From positions 1-28,424 of the forward strand of contig CAYNTO010000032.1 of NCBI GenBank assembly GCA_964400355.1: a DNA stretch of 28,424 nucleotides. The letters are read 5' to 3'. The translations under genes were made by a program, and so were the position numbers. Below are positions 21,549-28,424 of this stretch, piece by piece; the stretch's first letter is position 1; each line of letters begins with the position of its first letter. This stretch comes from JACKAL01 sp964400355 (GTDB lineage: Bacteria; Bdellovibrionota; Bdellovibrionia; Bdellovibrionales; JAGQZY01). The notes beneath the pieces are model-generated. The model searched no databases, was not told the DNA's origin, and saw only the letters and a program-made list of their open reading frames with translations.

Positions 21549-24050
21549 ATTTCTGGGACCAAAACGGAAAGGTACGGAAAATGGTACGTTTTTGTTCTGT
21601 TTGTTACAGGACTTGTGATCTCTTTTGCAATTTTCAAGTTGATGGGAAAAACCGAGCAGAACGTTTATATCTCCGAGGTCAAAATCGAAGCGAGCAGTTT
21701 GGCGATGAGTCTCGATCTGATCATGGCCAATCATGCGATCAAGATGCAAAATTTCGAAGACCATATCGACTTAAGACGCATGAGAAGCTCGATGAACAAA
21801 CAGGTCATTCAAGCGGCGTTTGATCATTCCATTTTTTCCAGTTTTTCATTTTATAAATACAAAGGCCTTTCCCACCAGGGTGAAGTGATTGCCGAGCGGC
21901 TATTTCGCGTGGTGGCCAAGGACAAACCCACCCCCGTAATACCTGCTGGCAAAGGGCCCAATATGCAGTCGCCCATCTCGCGCGCGACGTTGTACCAAAT
22001 GGTAAAAAAAGGCGACAAGCAAGGTCAGTTTTTGGTCGAAATGAATGGCCAGGCGCTGTATGTGATACTTTCGCGCTCTGTTGAAAACGACCGAATGTTT
22101 TATGCGTTCTCGGGTTTTGCAAAAAATCTCTTCAATGAGAACTTTCCGGCAAAGACCAGTATAGAGGGTATTATACACCAGTTTGCCGACGACACCTACT
22201 GGCACGTCGTCAAAAAGAATGCAGCTACCAAATTCGAAAAAATCGCACCCGATGATTTGCGCAATCTCTTAAAAGAGCGCATGGTCTTTCAATACCTGCC
22301 GCGCTTTGGGTCTGGAAAGTATTTCGATTTTCAGGTTTTAGTTCCTAAATCAGCGCCTCAGAAAAATCTATTGTCGATCATTGTCTTAGTGTCGGGAATA
22401 GTGATCACATTGTTATTGTGTTCACTGCTTCATTATCTGATCACACGTAATATTTTGATTCATAGTATTGTTCGCGAACGGACTTTTGAGCTCGAGGAAG
22501 AATCTAAGAAGTCGAAGGAAGCGGCCATCGCAAAAAGTCGCTTTCTTGCCAACATCAGTCACGAAATTCGCACACCGCTCAACATTGTTCTCGGCATGAC
22601 CGATCTATTGGGTGAAACCACGCTCTCCTCCGTGCAAAATCATTATCTCAACTCGATCAATAATTCCGGCCGGCACCTGCTTCATTTGATCAATGACATC
22701 CTCGACATGACCCGGGTGGATGTGAGTGAAGTGGCATTCAAGCCCGAGATGGTCTCTCTCCTGCAGGTGGTGGAAGATAGCGGACTTGCTGTTGACGAAC
22801 TGGCGCGCAATAAAAATTTGGATTTGTACATGGATCTTGATCCGTCACTGCCACACCTGATTGAGATCGATCCATCGCGCGTGCGCCAAGTACTTATCAA
22901 TCTTCTCAGCAACGCTGTGAAATATACCGAAAAAGGTTTTATCGAATTCAGTGCGGTCGGCAAAACCAAACACGAAACTGGAGAGTACTATCTCGAATTC
23001 CGCATCAAAGACTCGGGCATAGGGATCTCCGATAAAGACAAAGAAGAGATCTTTAAAGCCTTCTATCAGGTCAACACCAGTATTCAGCGTGCTCAGGGTG
23101 GCGTGGGATTGGGATTGTCCATTGTGGCATCCATTGTGAAGCGCCTGGGTGGCACTGTGGATGTGCAGTCCACCCTCGGTATCGGCTCCACCTTTATAGT
23201 GAATATTCCTCTAAAAAACTATTCCAAGGAGTCGTGGTCTTCACAAATGACCATTAAAAATCAACCCGCCAGGGAAAACATTTTTATTTCCAATGATACG
23301 ATTATGACTGGTATTTTTACCAAATACATGAAGTCGATGAAAGTGCCGTTGAGCACCTTTAACACGATTTCTAAAATTCCCTCGCACGTGGATGTGGTCA
23401 ACTGTGTATTTGTGGATCTCGACACCGTGGACGGATTTAATAAAAACATGCTTGGTGCCCTCAAATTTGAAAAATTGATTTGTATCGGTGAACCAGCAGA
23501 CAGTCATGATGTTTTCGCTAAGCAAAATATTATCGATTTTTCTCTGTGGCCCAATAAACTTTTGTTACCGAGTCGAATTTTTGAATCTATTGAACAGCCT
23601 CAGAAGCCACCTGATGCGACAGCGAAAGCCGCTTTGGACCGGACCAAGCCACACTACGCCAAGGCTCGTGAGGATATCAAAATTTTAATTGTCGACGACG
23701 ATACCTCTAACCGCATATTGTTTGAGGCTTATTGTGCCAAAGAAAAATGGAGCGTGGACTTTGCAGCCAACGGCCAGGAGGCCATCGATAACCATTTGCG
23801 CGACAAACACTACGATATTCTTGTCACTGACTTACAAATGCCAGTCATGGATGGGTTTACACTGATTCAGCAACTCAATGACGTCGATAAGAAATTGCAC
23901 AAGCCGGATTACACTATAATCCTCTCCGCTGATTCCACGGAAGAGACGATCAACACCTCCAAAACTTTAGATGTGGACGCATTTCTCGCAAAGCCCATCC
24001 GCAAGTCTGAATTCCTAAGCGCCATTGAAAAGGCCTCCAAAGAATGTTAA
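21549..24050 (+). CDS. Membrane hybrid sensor histidine kinase
   Basis: About 833 residues if translation begins at ATT 21549, or 811 from the first canonical codon, GTG 21615. TM1 (residues 11-33 from ATT) is followed by a sensor region of about 240 residues of no recognised type, TM2 (274-298) and a short coiled coil. HisKA has H338 in FLANISHEIRTPLN, and HATPase_c has NLLSNAVKYTEKG, DSGIGIS and GGVGLGLSI. A receiver-like segment of about 120 residues (from about 565) lacks the usual Asp/Lys set. The C-terminal REC has ILIVDDD, D761 (LVTDLQMPVMDG) and K in FLAKPIRKS. It should send phosphate from H338 to D761, then to the neighbouring Hpt. GTG 21615 would cut TM1 in half, while TGA 21543 closes the frame upstream. 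ATT 21549 has AGGGG at 21538-21542, six bases before it. A start at GTG 21542 plus a frameshift is the alternative. Confidence 0.9.
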   Translation: MSGTKTERYGKWYVFVLFVTGLVISFAIFKLMGKTEQNVYISEVKIEASSLAMSLDLIMANHAIKMQNFEDHIDLRRMRSSMNKQVIQAAFDHSIFSSFSFYKYKGLSHQGEVIAERLFRVVAKDKPTPVIPAGKGPNMQSPISRATLYQMVKKGDKQGQFLVEMNGQALYVILSRSVENDRMFYAFSGFAKNLFNENFPAKTSIEGIIHQFADDTYWHVVKKNAATKFEKIAPDDLRNLLKERMVFQYLPRFGSGKYFDFQVLVPKSAPQKNLLSIIVLVSGIVITLLLCSLLHYLITRNILIHSIVRERTFELEEESKKSKEAAIAKSRFLANISHEIRTPLNIVLGMTDLLGETTLSSVQNHYLNSINNSGRHLLHLINDILDMTRVDVSEVAFKPEMVSLLQVVEDSGLAVDELARNKNLDLYMDLDPSLPHLIEIDPSRVRQVLINLLSNAVKYTEKGFIEFSAVGKTKHETGEYYLEFRIKDSGIGISDKDKEEIFKAFYQVNTSIQRAQGGVGLGLSIVASIVKRLGGTVDVQSTLGIGSTFIVNIPLKNYSKESWSSQMTIKNQPARENIFISNDTIMTGIFTKYMKSMKVPLSTFNTISKIPSHVDVVNCVFVDLDTVDGFNKNMLGALKFEKLICIGEPADSHDVFAKQNIIDFSLWPNKLLLPSRIFESIEQPQKPPDATAKAALDRTKPHYAKAREDIKILIVDDDTSNRILFEAYCAKEKWSVDFAANGQEAIDNHLRDKHYDILVTDLQMPVMDGFTLIQQLNDVDKKLHKPDYTIILSADSTEETINTSKTLDVDAFLAKPIRKSEFLSAIEKASKEC

Positions 24051-24060
24051 ACCCTACAGG

Positions 24061-24843
24061 ATGAAGCATCAGCGCGCACCTGCACTTTTTATAGGCCACG
24101 GCTCTCCCATGAATGCTCTTGCCGATAACGCATTTACGCGAACACTCCGGCGTATCGGTGACGATTTTTCCAAACCAAAAGCCATTGTGGTGATTTCAGC
24201 CCACTGGATGACCGATGGAACATGGGTGACAGCCATGGCTGAGCCAAGGATGATTTATGATTTCTACGGATTTCCAAAGGCCCTGTTTGAAGTTCAGTAT
24301 CCTGCTCCCGGTAGTCCTGAGACTGCAAATCAGATTCAGCAAAGTGTTACTTGTGCCGCTATTCAACTCGATCGCAGTGAATGGGGATTAGACCATGGAG
24401 CATGGAGTGTTCTTCGTCATATGTATCCACAGGCCGATGTGCCTATTGTACAATTGAGTTTGGACCGCAACGCTGCACCGGACCAGCATTATAGGATCGG
24501 TCAGCAGCTGCGCGCACTGCGCGAGGCGGATGTGATGATATTAGGGAGTGGCAACATTGTTCACAACCTACGGGTGATCCGATGGGAGGAAAGTGCGCCG
24601 GCTTACGATTGGGCCGTCGAGTTTGATCGCTGGGTAAAGGATAAGTTAGAGCGTCGCGAGTTCAGTCGCCTGATGAATGTAGCCCAGGTTTCGCCGCAGG
24701 CGCAACTCAGTGTTCCCACCAGCGAACACTTTGATCCTTTGCTCTATGTTTTAGGAGCTTCCGAGGCACGAGATGAATTGCGATTTGAGTACGAGGAGAT
24801 TCAAAATGGCTCTATCTCGATGCGAACTGTAAGCTTTCGCTAA
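24061..24843 (+). CDS. ygiD: DODA-type class III extradiol dioxygenase (YgiD-like)
   Basis: This 260-residue cytoplasmic protein is of the LigB/DODA family, whose E. coli member YgiD cleaves L-DOPA extradiol. The metal and active-site histidines are visible: H13 (FIGHGSPMNAL), H48 (VVISAHWMTDG), H112 (GLDHGAWSVLRHMYP) and H168 (LGSGNIVHNLR). The length is normal. ATG 24061 is chosen because the family begins only a few residues before the GHGSP motif. A TTG at 24025 in the same frame overlaps the kinase and is less likely. The gene starts 10 bp after the kinase stop, so cotranscription with it is possible. The Shine-Dalgarno is poor (AGG adjoining the ATG). The natural substrate is unknown. 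Confidence 0.9.
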   Translation: MKHQRAPALFIGHGSPMNALADNAFTRTLRRIGDDFSKPKAIVVISAHWMTDGTWVTAMAEPRMIYDFYGFPKALFEVQYPAPGSPETANQIQQSVTCAAIQLDRSEWGLDHGAWSVLRHMYPQADVPIVQLSLDRNAAPDQHYRIGQQLRALREADVMILGSGNIVHNLRVIRWEESAPAYDWAVEFDRWVKDKLERREFSRLMNVAQVSPQAQLSVPTSEHFDPLLYVLGASEARDELRFEYEEIQNGSISMRTVSFR

Positions 24844-24872
24844 AAAAAGCGCTCGAAGGGGAGTTCGAGCGC
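24842..24872 (-). terminator. Intrinsic terminator of the BamE-like lipoprotein gene
   Basis: GCGCTCGAA (24849-24857) and TTCGAGCGC (24864-24872) form a perfect 9-bp GC-rich stem with a 6-nt loop. On the minus strand seven T's (24848-24842) follow. It overlaps the dioxygenase stop codon. Confidence 0.93.
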
Positions 24873-24892
24873 CGGGAAATTCAGACGGAATA

Positions 24893-25285
24893 CTACTCAA
24901 TAAGGGACATATCGAGAGTGTTGCCTTTGATAGCGGCACAGGTGCTTCCGACGTTGCTTTGCCAATTGTCGAATTTAAAGTTTTTCTCTTTTTCGAAATT
25001 TAAGAACAAACATTCGAGACGATCATTGAACATGAGGTCCGTCATAGAAACTTCCGTGCTGCTCTCGGGATACACCATGTAATAGGTGTTTTTATCAGGG
25101 CTATAGTAGGCTGACATTGGCTGGCCGATTTTTTGCGCCACTTCTTTGGGTGTTTTGCCTTTGAGGTCTTTTGTCTCCGCTTTGAGTGCGTCTGCAGAAG
25201 CGAATGATTTGTATTTAGTTGTTGAGCAACCAACGGTGAAAACAAGTGTGCTGAATCCAGTTACTAAAACCTTAGCCAGTGTCAT
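24893..25285 (-). CDS. Small lipoprotein with a possible BamE/SmpA-like domain
   Basis: This 130-residue protein has a lipoprotein signal ending VGC (Cys20). The mature domain opens with LKGKTPKEVAQKIGQPMSAYYSPDKNTYYMVYP. This resembles the helix-turn-strand of BamE/SmpA-like domains (G-x-T-x-x-E-V...G-x-P...). I do not think it is BamE itself, because the rest (LECLFLNFEKEKNFKFDNW) does not match what I remember. Two later cysteines (in RLECLF and GSTCAA) may form a disulfide. A good Shine-Dalgarno (AAAGGAA) precedes the ATG. It is monocistronic with its own terminator. Confidence 0.8.
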   Translation of the reverse strand: MTLAKVLVTGFSTLVFTVGCSTTKYKSFASADALKAETKDLKGKTPKEVAQKIGQPMSAYYSPDKNTYYMVYPESSTEVSMTDLMFNDRLECLFLNFEKEKNFKFDNWQSNVGSTCAAIKGNTLDMSLIE

Positions 25286-25417
25286 AGCGTTCCTTTCATC
25301 TTTCGATGTTTAAAATTGAGTGTGAATTGAGTTTGTAATCCAATCATCACATAAGCAAAGTGCGCTCTCAACGGGAACACAACACCTGATGAATTCCTAT
25401 ACCTAAGTCCGGACCGC

Positions 25418-25440
25418 AAAAAGGCGCGCCGCCCTTTTTT
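25418..25440. terminator. Orphan terminator-like hairpin in a divergent region
   Basis: A5-GGC-GCGCC-GCC-C-T6 gives a short GC stem extended by A-T pairs, with one bulged C, followed by a T run. No annotated gene ends nearby on either strand. It lies 90 bp before the start at 25531. The rest of 25286-25530 shows no ORF I can support. Confidence 0.45.
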
Positions 25441-25530
25441 GTAGCGCCAACGCGTTAACTGTTTGTGGGCTCCGTGTTGCGCTCGCAGCACGACCCAAGT
25501 ATTCTGCGTTCAACACACGCGGAGCAGGTC

Positions 25531-25893
25531 ATGAACTTTTTATTTCTAATAGTAATATCCATTCTTTTTAGTAGTGCTTCATCGGCGCCGCCCAGTCCTA
25601 CTTGCGCTCTAAAGGGCAAAGTCGAAAAAATTGAAACGCGCAAAACCATGGTCGACAATAGTTCTGTGCGCCCCACCGAGAAGAATTACGAAGATGTCAC
25701 GATCAAGGTCTCCACCATCGATGGCCCGTGCAATCAACTTATGGGCTCCAAGGTTTTCCAGCTCCGCGACAAAAACGAGCGCCCCACTATCGGCAAATGT
25801 ATTGCTGCAAAAACCCAATACAGCGGCGATGAATTCGCTCTCGGCCAATGGGTGTTTGAGATAAAAAATATAGCCGACAAAGACTGTAAATAA
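25531..25893 (+). CDS. Small secreted protein of unknown function
   Basis: This 120-residue protein has a clear signal peptide (MNFLFLIVISILFSSASSA), giving a mature protein of about 101 residues. The four cysteines (PTCALKG, GPCNQL, GKCIAA, DKDCK) suggest two disulfides. The strand pattern (CALKGKVEKIETRKT ... YEDVTIKVSTIDG ... KVFQLRD ... GQWVFEIKNI) could be a small beta-barrel such as an OB-like fold, but that is only a guess. ATG 25531 is preferred because GGAGCAGG lies upstream and the signal peptide begins there; the frame is open farther upstream. I do not recognise the family. Confidence 0.75.
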   Translation: MNFLFLIVISILFSSASSAPPSPTCALKGKVEKIETRKTMVDNSSVRPTEKNYEDVTIKVSTIDGPCNQLMGSKVFQLRDKNERPTIGKCIAAKTQYSGDEFALGQWVFEIKNIADKDCK

Positions 25894-26044
25894 GCCGCAA
25901 AAAGAATCCACTCGTCGTGTCGCGCATTGCATGGCGCAGGAGGAAAGGGATTCTAGAGCGGTTTTTCCACATTTGTTAAACAGTTTTAAATTGGCTTAGC
26001 TAGATGTTCGTTTTCGAGGTAAATTTTTATCCCGAGGAGAACGA

Positions 26045-27115
26045 TTGAAGAACAACCCCTATACCAAAACTGTCGGTCGAGCGTCCCAGAGCCAAGCGAC
26101 CGGGCGGTTCGAAAAACAACTAACCACCGCGGTGTTCGATAATTCCTATTATCTGGATGAGGCAGACATTGCTAATCCCAAAACTCAATTTTTTAAGGAC
26201 TCTTCGCGCTCCGTGCTCACTAAAAATGACAGTCCGGATCTGGGTTTCAGTTATAGCATGAATTTTTACCGCGGCTGCGAGCACGGATGCATGTACTGTT
26301 ACGCGCGACCCACACACGAGTATTTGGGTCTCTCTGCAGGGCTCGATTTTGAAACCAAAATCTTTGTAAAGGAAAATGCGCCTGAACTTTTGCGGGAAGC
26401 ATTTATGAAAAGGTCGTGGGAGCCTCAGTACATCATGATGAGTGGTGCTACAGATTGCTACCAACCAGCCGAGAGAAAGTACCAACTCACGCGCCAGGTT
26501 CTGGAAGTGCTACGCGAGTTTAAAAACCCAGTGAGCATCATCACCAAAAATGCGCTGGTCACCCGCGACATCGATATACTCAAAGATCTCGCGCGGGAAG
26601 GCTTGGTTGAGGTGTATCTGTCGGTGACCACTCTCGATCAGGATTTATCCATGGCTCTTGAACCGCGGACCTCTGTTCCTAGAGCGCGTTTGCGCGCGAT
26701 CGAGCTTCTCGCCCAAGCAGGAATTCCAGTGGGGGTGAATGTAGCGCCGGTAATTCCTGGCCTCACGGACCACGAGATGCCACAGATTTTAAAGGCGGCC
26801 AGTGAAGCCGGCGCACGCTTCTCGGGGTTTACCATGCTTCGATTACCGTATTCGGTGAGTACGCTGTTTATAGAATGGCTTGAGGCGAACCGCCCACTTG
26901 CAAAAGATAAAGTGGTTCATTACATTCAGGATCTGCGCGGCGGCAAGATGAACTCCGCCGACTTCGCCGACCGCATGCGTGGAGTGGGGCCACGTGCTGA
27001 GCAAGTGGAGAGATTGTATTCTATTTTTTCCAAAAAATATGGGTTCGACCGAGAGCGTATCGGTTTGCGCACCGATCTTTTTCAGCGCCCCGGAGACCAG
27101 CTCTCGTTAATTTAA
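26045..27115 (+). CDS. PA0069-family radical SAM protein
   Basis: This 356-residue cytoplasmic enzyme has a radical SAM [4Fe-4S] motif of the C-x3-C-x2-C type: C78, C82 and C85 in FYRGCEHGCMYCYARPTHEYLG. This, with the following SGATDCYQPAERKY, SIITKNALVTRD and RTSVPRARLRAI, fits the PA0069/Rv2578c family, also annotated as photolyase- or spore-lyase-like Rad3-related. The reaction is not established as far as I know. The length is normal. The start is a TTG with GAGGAG 5 nt upstream. It is not clearly in an operon: 150 bp precede it and 126 bp follow. Confidence 0.92.
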   Translation: MKNNPYTKTVGRASQSQATGRFEKQLTTAVFDNSYYLDEADIANPKTQFFKDSSRSVLTKNDSPDLGFSYSMNFYRGCEHGCMYCYARPTHEYLGLSAGLDFETKIFVKENAPELLREAFMKRSWEPQYIMMSGATDCYQPAERKYQLTRQVLEVLREFKNPVSIITKNALVTRDIDILKDLAREGLVEVYLSVTTLDQDLSMALEPRTSVPRARLRAIELLAQAGIPVGVNVAPVIPGLTDHEMPQILKAASEAGARFSGFTMLRLPYSVSTLFIEWLEANRPLAKDKVVHYIQDLRGGKMNSADFADRMRGVGPRAEQVERLYSIFSKKYGFDRERIGLRTDLFQRPGDQLSLI

Positions 27116-27241
27116 AACTGTTCATGTTTTACCAGCTGTGGGAGAGTTTCGACAGCTCAGGTAGAAGCGTGCACAAATTCCTTTACCTGGCGTCTCATTT
27201 AGAGACATTCCACAGGCACATAACTTGAATATCAATACTCT

Positions 27242-28048
27242 ATGTGGCTTCTTCTAGTTCTCATAAATTTTGTCGGTGCCGAGGTTACGACCTCTGAGCC
27301 GCACGACTGGATATATGTAAAACACGCAGACAATGTATTTTTGCCAGTAGATTGGGACCACGATTCTTTTTTGGAGCAAAAGCGCTGTCGGTACGGGGAG
27401 TGCGCCTATGATCTGATTTCCATTGCACCTGTGGTCGAGGGAAAGCAAATTCTATTTATCCATCCTAGGGCAAAACGAGCAACAATCATCGAAAAGCAAG
27501 TTCCCGTATTCCTGCGCCATTGGGGCGAAGTGTGCAATGATTCGTCTGAGCTGCACGAGAAGTTGCGGGGAGCCAAAGCTCGAGAGAATTACGTGGAATC
27601 TTATACGGGCGACGTCGAAGTTTTAGAGGACGACAGTAAAACCATGAAGTGGGCCGAATTTTTAAAAAAGAAAGACCCCAATATTATCTTTATGACGTTG
27701 GCTATACCTAAAAAAGTGCGCACTCAGATTCAATGGAACAAGATATTTGAACGGATGCCGAAACACATTGGCTGCGTGATGATGGTCAATCCCACCGAGC
27801 GCAACAATATTGCTCGCGCCACCAATATCAAACGGGCGCGAAGAGCTATTGAAAAGACAAACAGCAACTGCCAGATCGTCAGTGCCGACGAAGAAGTGTT
27901 GAATCGAGGTCTGGCACATTCGCAAGAAATTTTCCAGCGCGATGGAAAGCTCACCCCAGCGGGCCAGGAGTTTTGGTGGAAGATGACCCGCTATCATCTT
28001 TGCAGCACAGATCCCCAGCGTGACCTTGCGGCAAAGCCTTTTAAATAA
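27242..28048 (+). CDS. Secreted protein of unknown function, possibly SGNH-like
   Basis: This 268-residue protein has a short signal peptide (about MWLLLVLINFVGA). It is cysteine-rich (CRYGEC, EVCNDS, GCVMM, NCQIVS, HLCSTD), so disulfides are likely. Alternating strands and helices (PNIIFMTLAIP, HIGCVMMVNPTERNN, CQIVSADEEVLNRG) and the ending IFQRDGKLTPAGQEFWWKM recall the C-terminal block of SGNH/GDSL hydrolases, D-x-x-H-L-T-x-x-G. Here Lys replaces the catalytic His, and I cannot see a GDS motif near the N-terminus. A degenerate or coincidental match is possible. There is no Shine-Dalgarno; TATCAA (27230-27235) ends 7 bases before the ATG. It converges on the DUF1304 gene with 8 bp between stops. 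Confidence 0.7.
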   Translation: MWLLLVLINFVGAEVTTSEPHDWIYVKHADNVFLPVDWDHDSFLEQKRCRYGECAYDLISIAPVVEGKQILFIHPRAKRATIIEKQVPVFLRHWGEVCNDSSELHEKLRGAKARENYVESYTGDVEVLEDDSKTMKWAEFLKKKDPNIIFMTLAIPKKVRTQIQWNKIFERMPKHIGCVMMVNPTERNNIARATNIKRARRAIEKTNSNCQIVSADEEVLNRGLAHSQEIFQRDGKLTPAGQEFWWKMTRYHLCSTDPQRDLAAKPFK

Positions 28049-28056
28049 AGACAGAG

Positions 28057-28422
28057 TTATAAAAGTAAAACGGCAATCAGTGCGAGAGTGGCCGGAATCG
28101 CCTGAATAAAAAAAATCTTCTTCCCCACCGAATATCCACCATAAATGCCGGCCACAATCACGCATCCTAAAAAAAAGATGCTAAGCTGCCATGCAATATG
28201 TGGATTCGGATGCACCACGCTCCACAGCAGTCCAGCGGCGAGAAAACCGTTGTAAAGACCTTGGTTGGCGGCAAGAACCGCCGATGCACGTGCTTGTTCC
28301 AAGGATTGCCGAAAAATCTTAAGCCCCTTTGGTTTTGTCCACAGGAACATTTCGAGAATAAGGAAATAAATGTGAAGCAATGCCACTATAAAAATCAATG
28401 CAGATATAATAGTTTTTTCCAT
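28057..28422 (-). CDS. DUF1304 family small membrane protein
   Basis: This is a 121-residue integral inner-membrane protein with four predicted helices: IISALIFIVALLHIYFLILEM, AVLAANQGLYNGFLAAGLLW, AWQLSIFFLGCVIVAGIYGG and IFFIQAIPATLALIAVLLL. The pattern ...H-x-Y-F-x-x-E-M...ANQGLYNGFLAAGL...IQ-x-x-P fits the DUF1304 family. Its role is unknown. The ATG lies two bases from the window end, so its ribosome-binding site and promoter cannot be seen, but the protein appears complete. Confidence 0.88.
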   Translation of the reverse strand: MEKTIISALIFIVALLHIYFLILEMFLWTKPKGLKIFRQSLEQARASAVLAANQGLYNGFLAAGLLWSVVHPNPHIAWQLSIFFLGCVIVAGIYGGYSVGKKIFFIQAIPATLALIAVLLL

Positions 28423-28424
28423 GG

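Noticed and set aside
24045..24061. TGTTAAACC as a promoter giving a leaderless dioxygenase mRNA
   Set aside because: It overlaps the kinase stop codon, the hexamer is poor, and cotranscription with the kinase explains the short gap better.
25902..25955. AGAATCC...GGATTCT inverted repeat after the small secreted protein gene
   Set aside because: The 7-bp arms are about 40 bp apart with no T run; too weak to call a terminator or element.

Overview
The window looks like chromosomal DNA of a Gram-negative bacterium. It encodes outer-membrane and envelope proteins: a TolC-type channel with an RND pump, an OmpA-domain lipoprotein, a putative outer-membrane barrel, several lipoproteins and two murein-acting proteins. 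Moderate base composition, many small secreted proteins of unknown function, and an N-terminal domain I associate with the HNH-endonuclease paralogues of Bdellovibrio relatives suggest Bdellovibrionota. That placement is an inference: there is no rRNA or other phylogenetic marker here. I see no rRNA, tRNA, CRISPR array, prophage or insertion sequence.

Layout. 1-2600: a 7-bp tandem repeat, an HNH-family protein lacking the HNH nuclease part, a strong terminator, and an unusual short-chain dehydrogenase (SDR) with an N-terminal four-cysteine motif. 2700-7000: a PepSY-type membrane protein, a secreted M14 zinc carboxypeptidase, and a two-gene minus-strand unit (SH3/M23 protein plus a membrane-anchored protein of unknown function). 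7200-11700: a TolC-like channel translationally coupled to an RND transporter, with no adaptor gene beside them. 11800-17640: a beta-propeller protein, a putative outer-membrane protein, a short ribosome hibernation factor (HPF), a lipoprotein, a ClC-family transporter with fluoride-type (CLC-F) motifs, an MltB-like lytic transglycosylase and a dCMP deaminase. 17800-19200: an OmpA-family lipoprotein. 19380-24050: a two-component phosphorelay island. 24060-28424: a DODA-type extradiol dioxygenase, a BamE-like lipoprotein, a small secreted protein, a PA0069-type radical SAM protein, a secreted protein with a possible SGNH-like tail, and a DUF1304 membrane protein.

The phosphorelay island is the most interesting region. 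A membrane hybrid histidine kinase, a stand-alone Hpt protein, an OmpR-type regulator, a receiver-only protein and a small protein whose predicted topology resembles a hibernation factor lie in two divergent gene pairs. Both divergent promoter regions contain the same exact 16-bp sequence. The OmpR and Hpt genes have extended -10 promoters ending only 7-9 nt before their ATG codons, which predicts leaderless or nearly leaderless mRNAs. The kinase frame has no canonical start codon before its first transmembrane helix; an ATT codon with a well-placed Shine-Dalgarno sequence is the best candidate.

Three other genes without Shine-Dalgarno sequences (SDR, beta-propeller protein, dCMP deaminase) also have -10-like hexamers exactly 7 bases before their ATG. 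Leaderless transcription may therefore be common in this organism.
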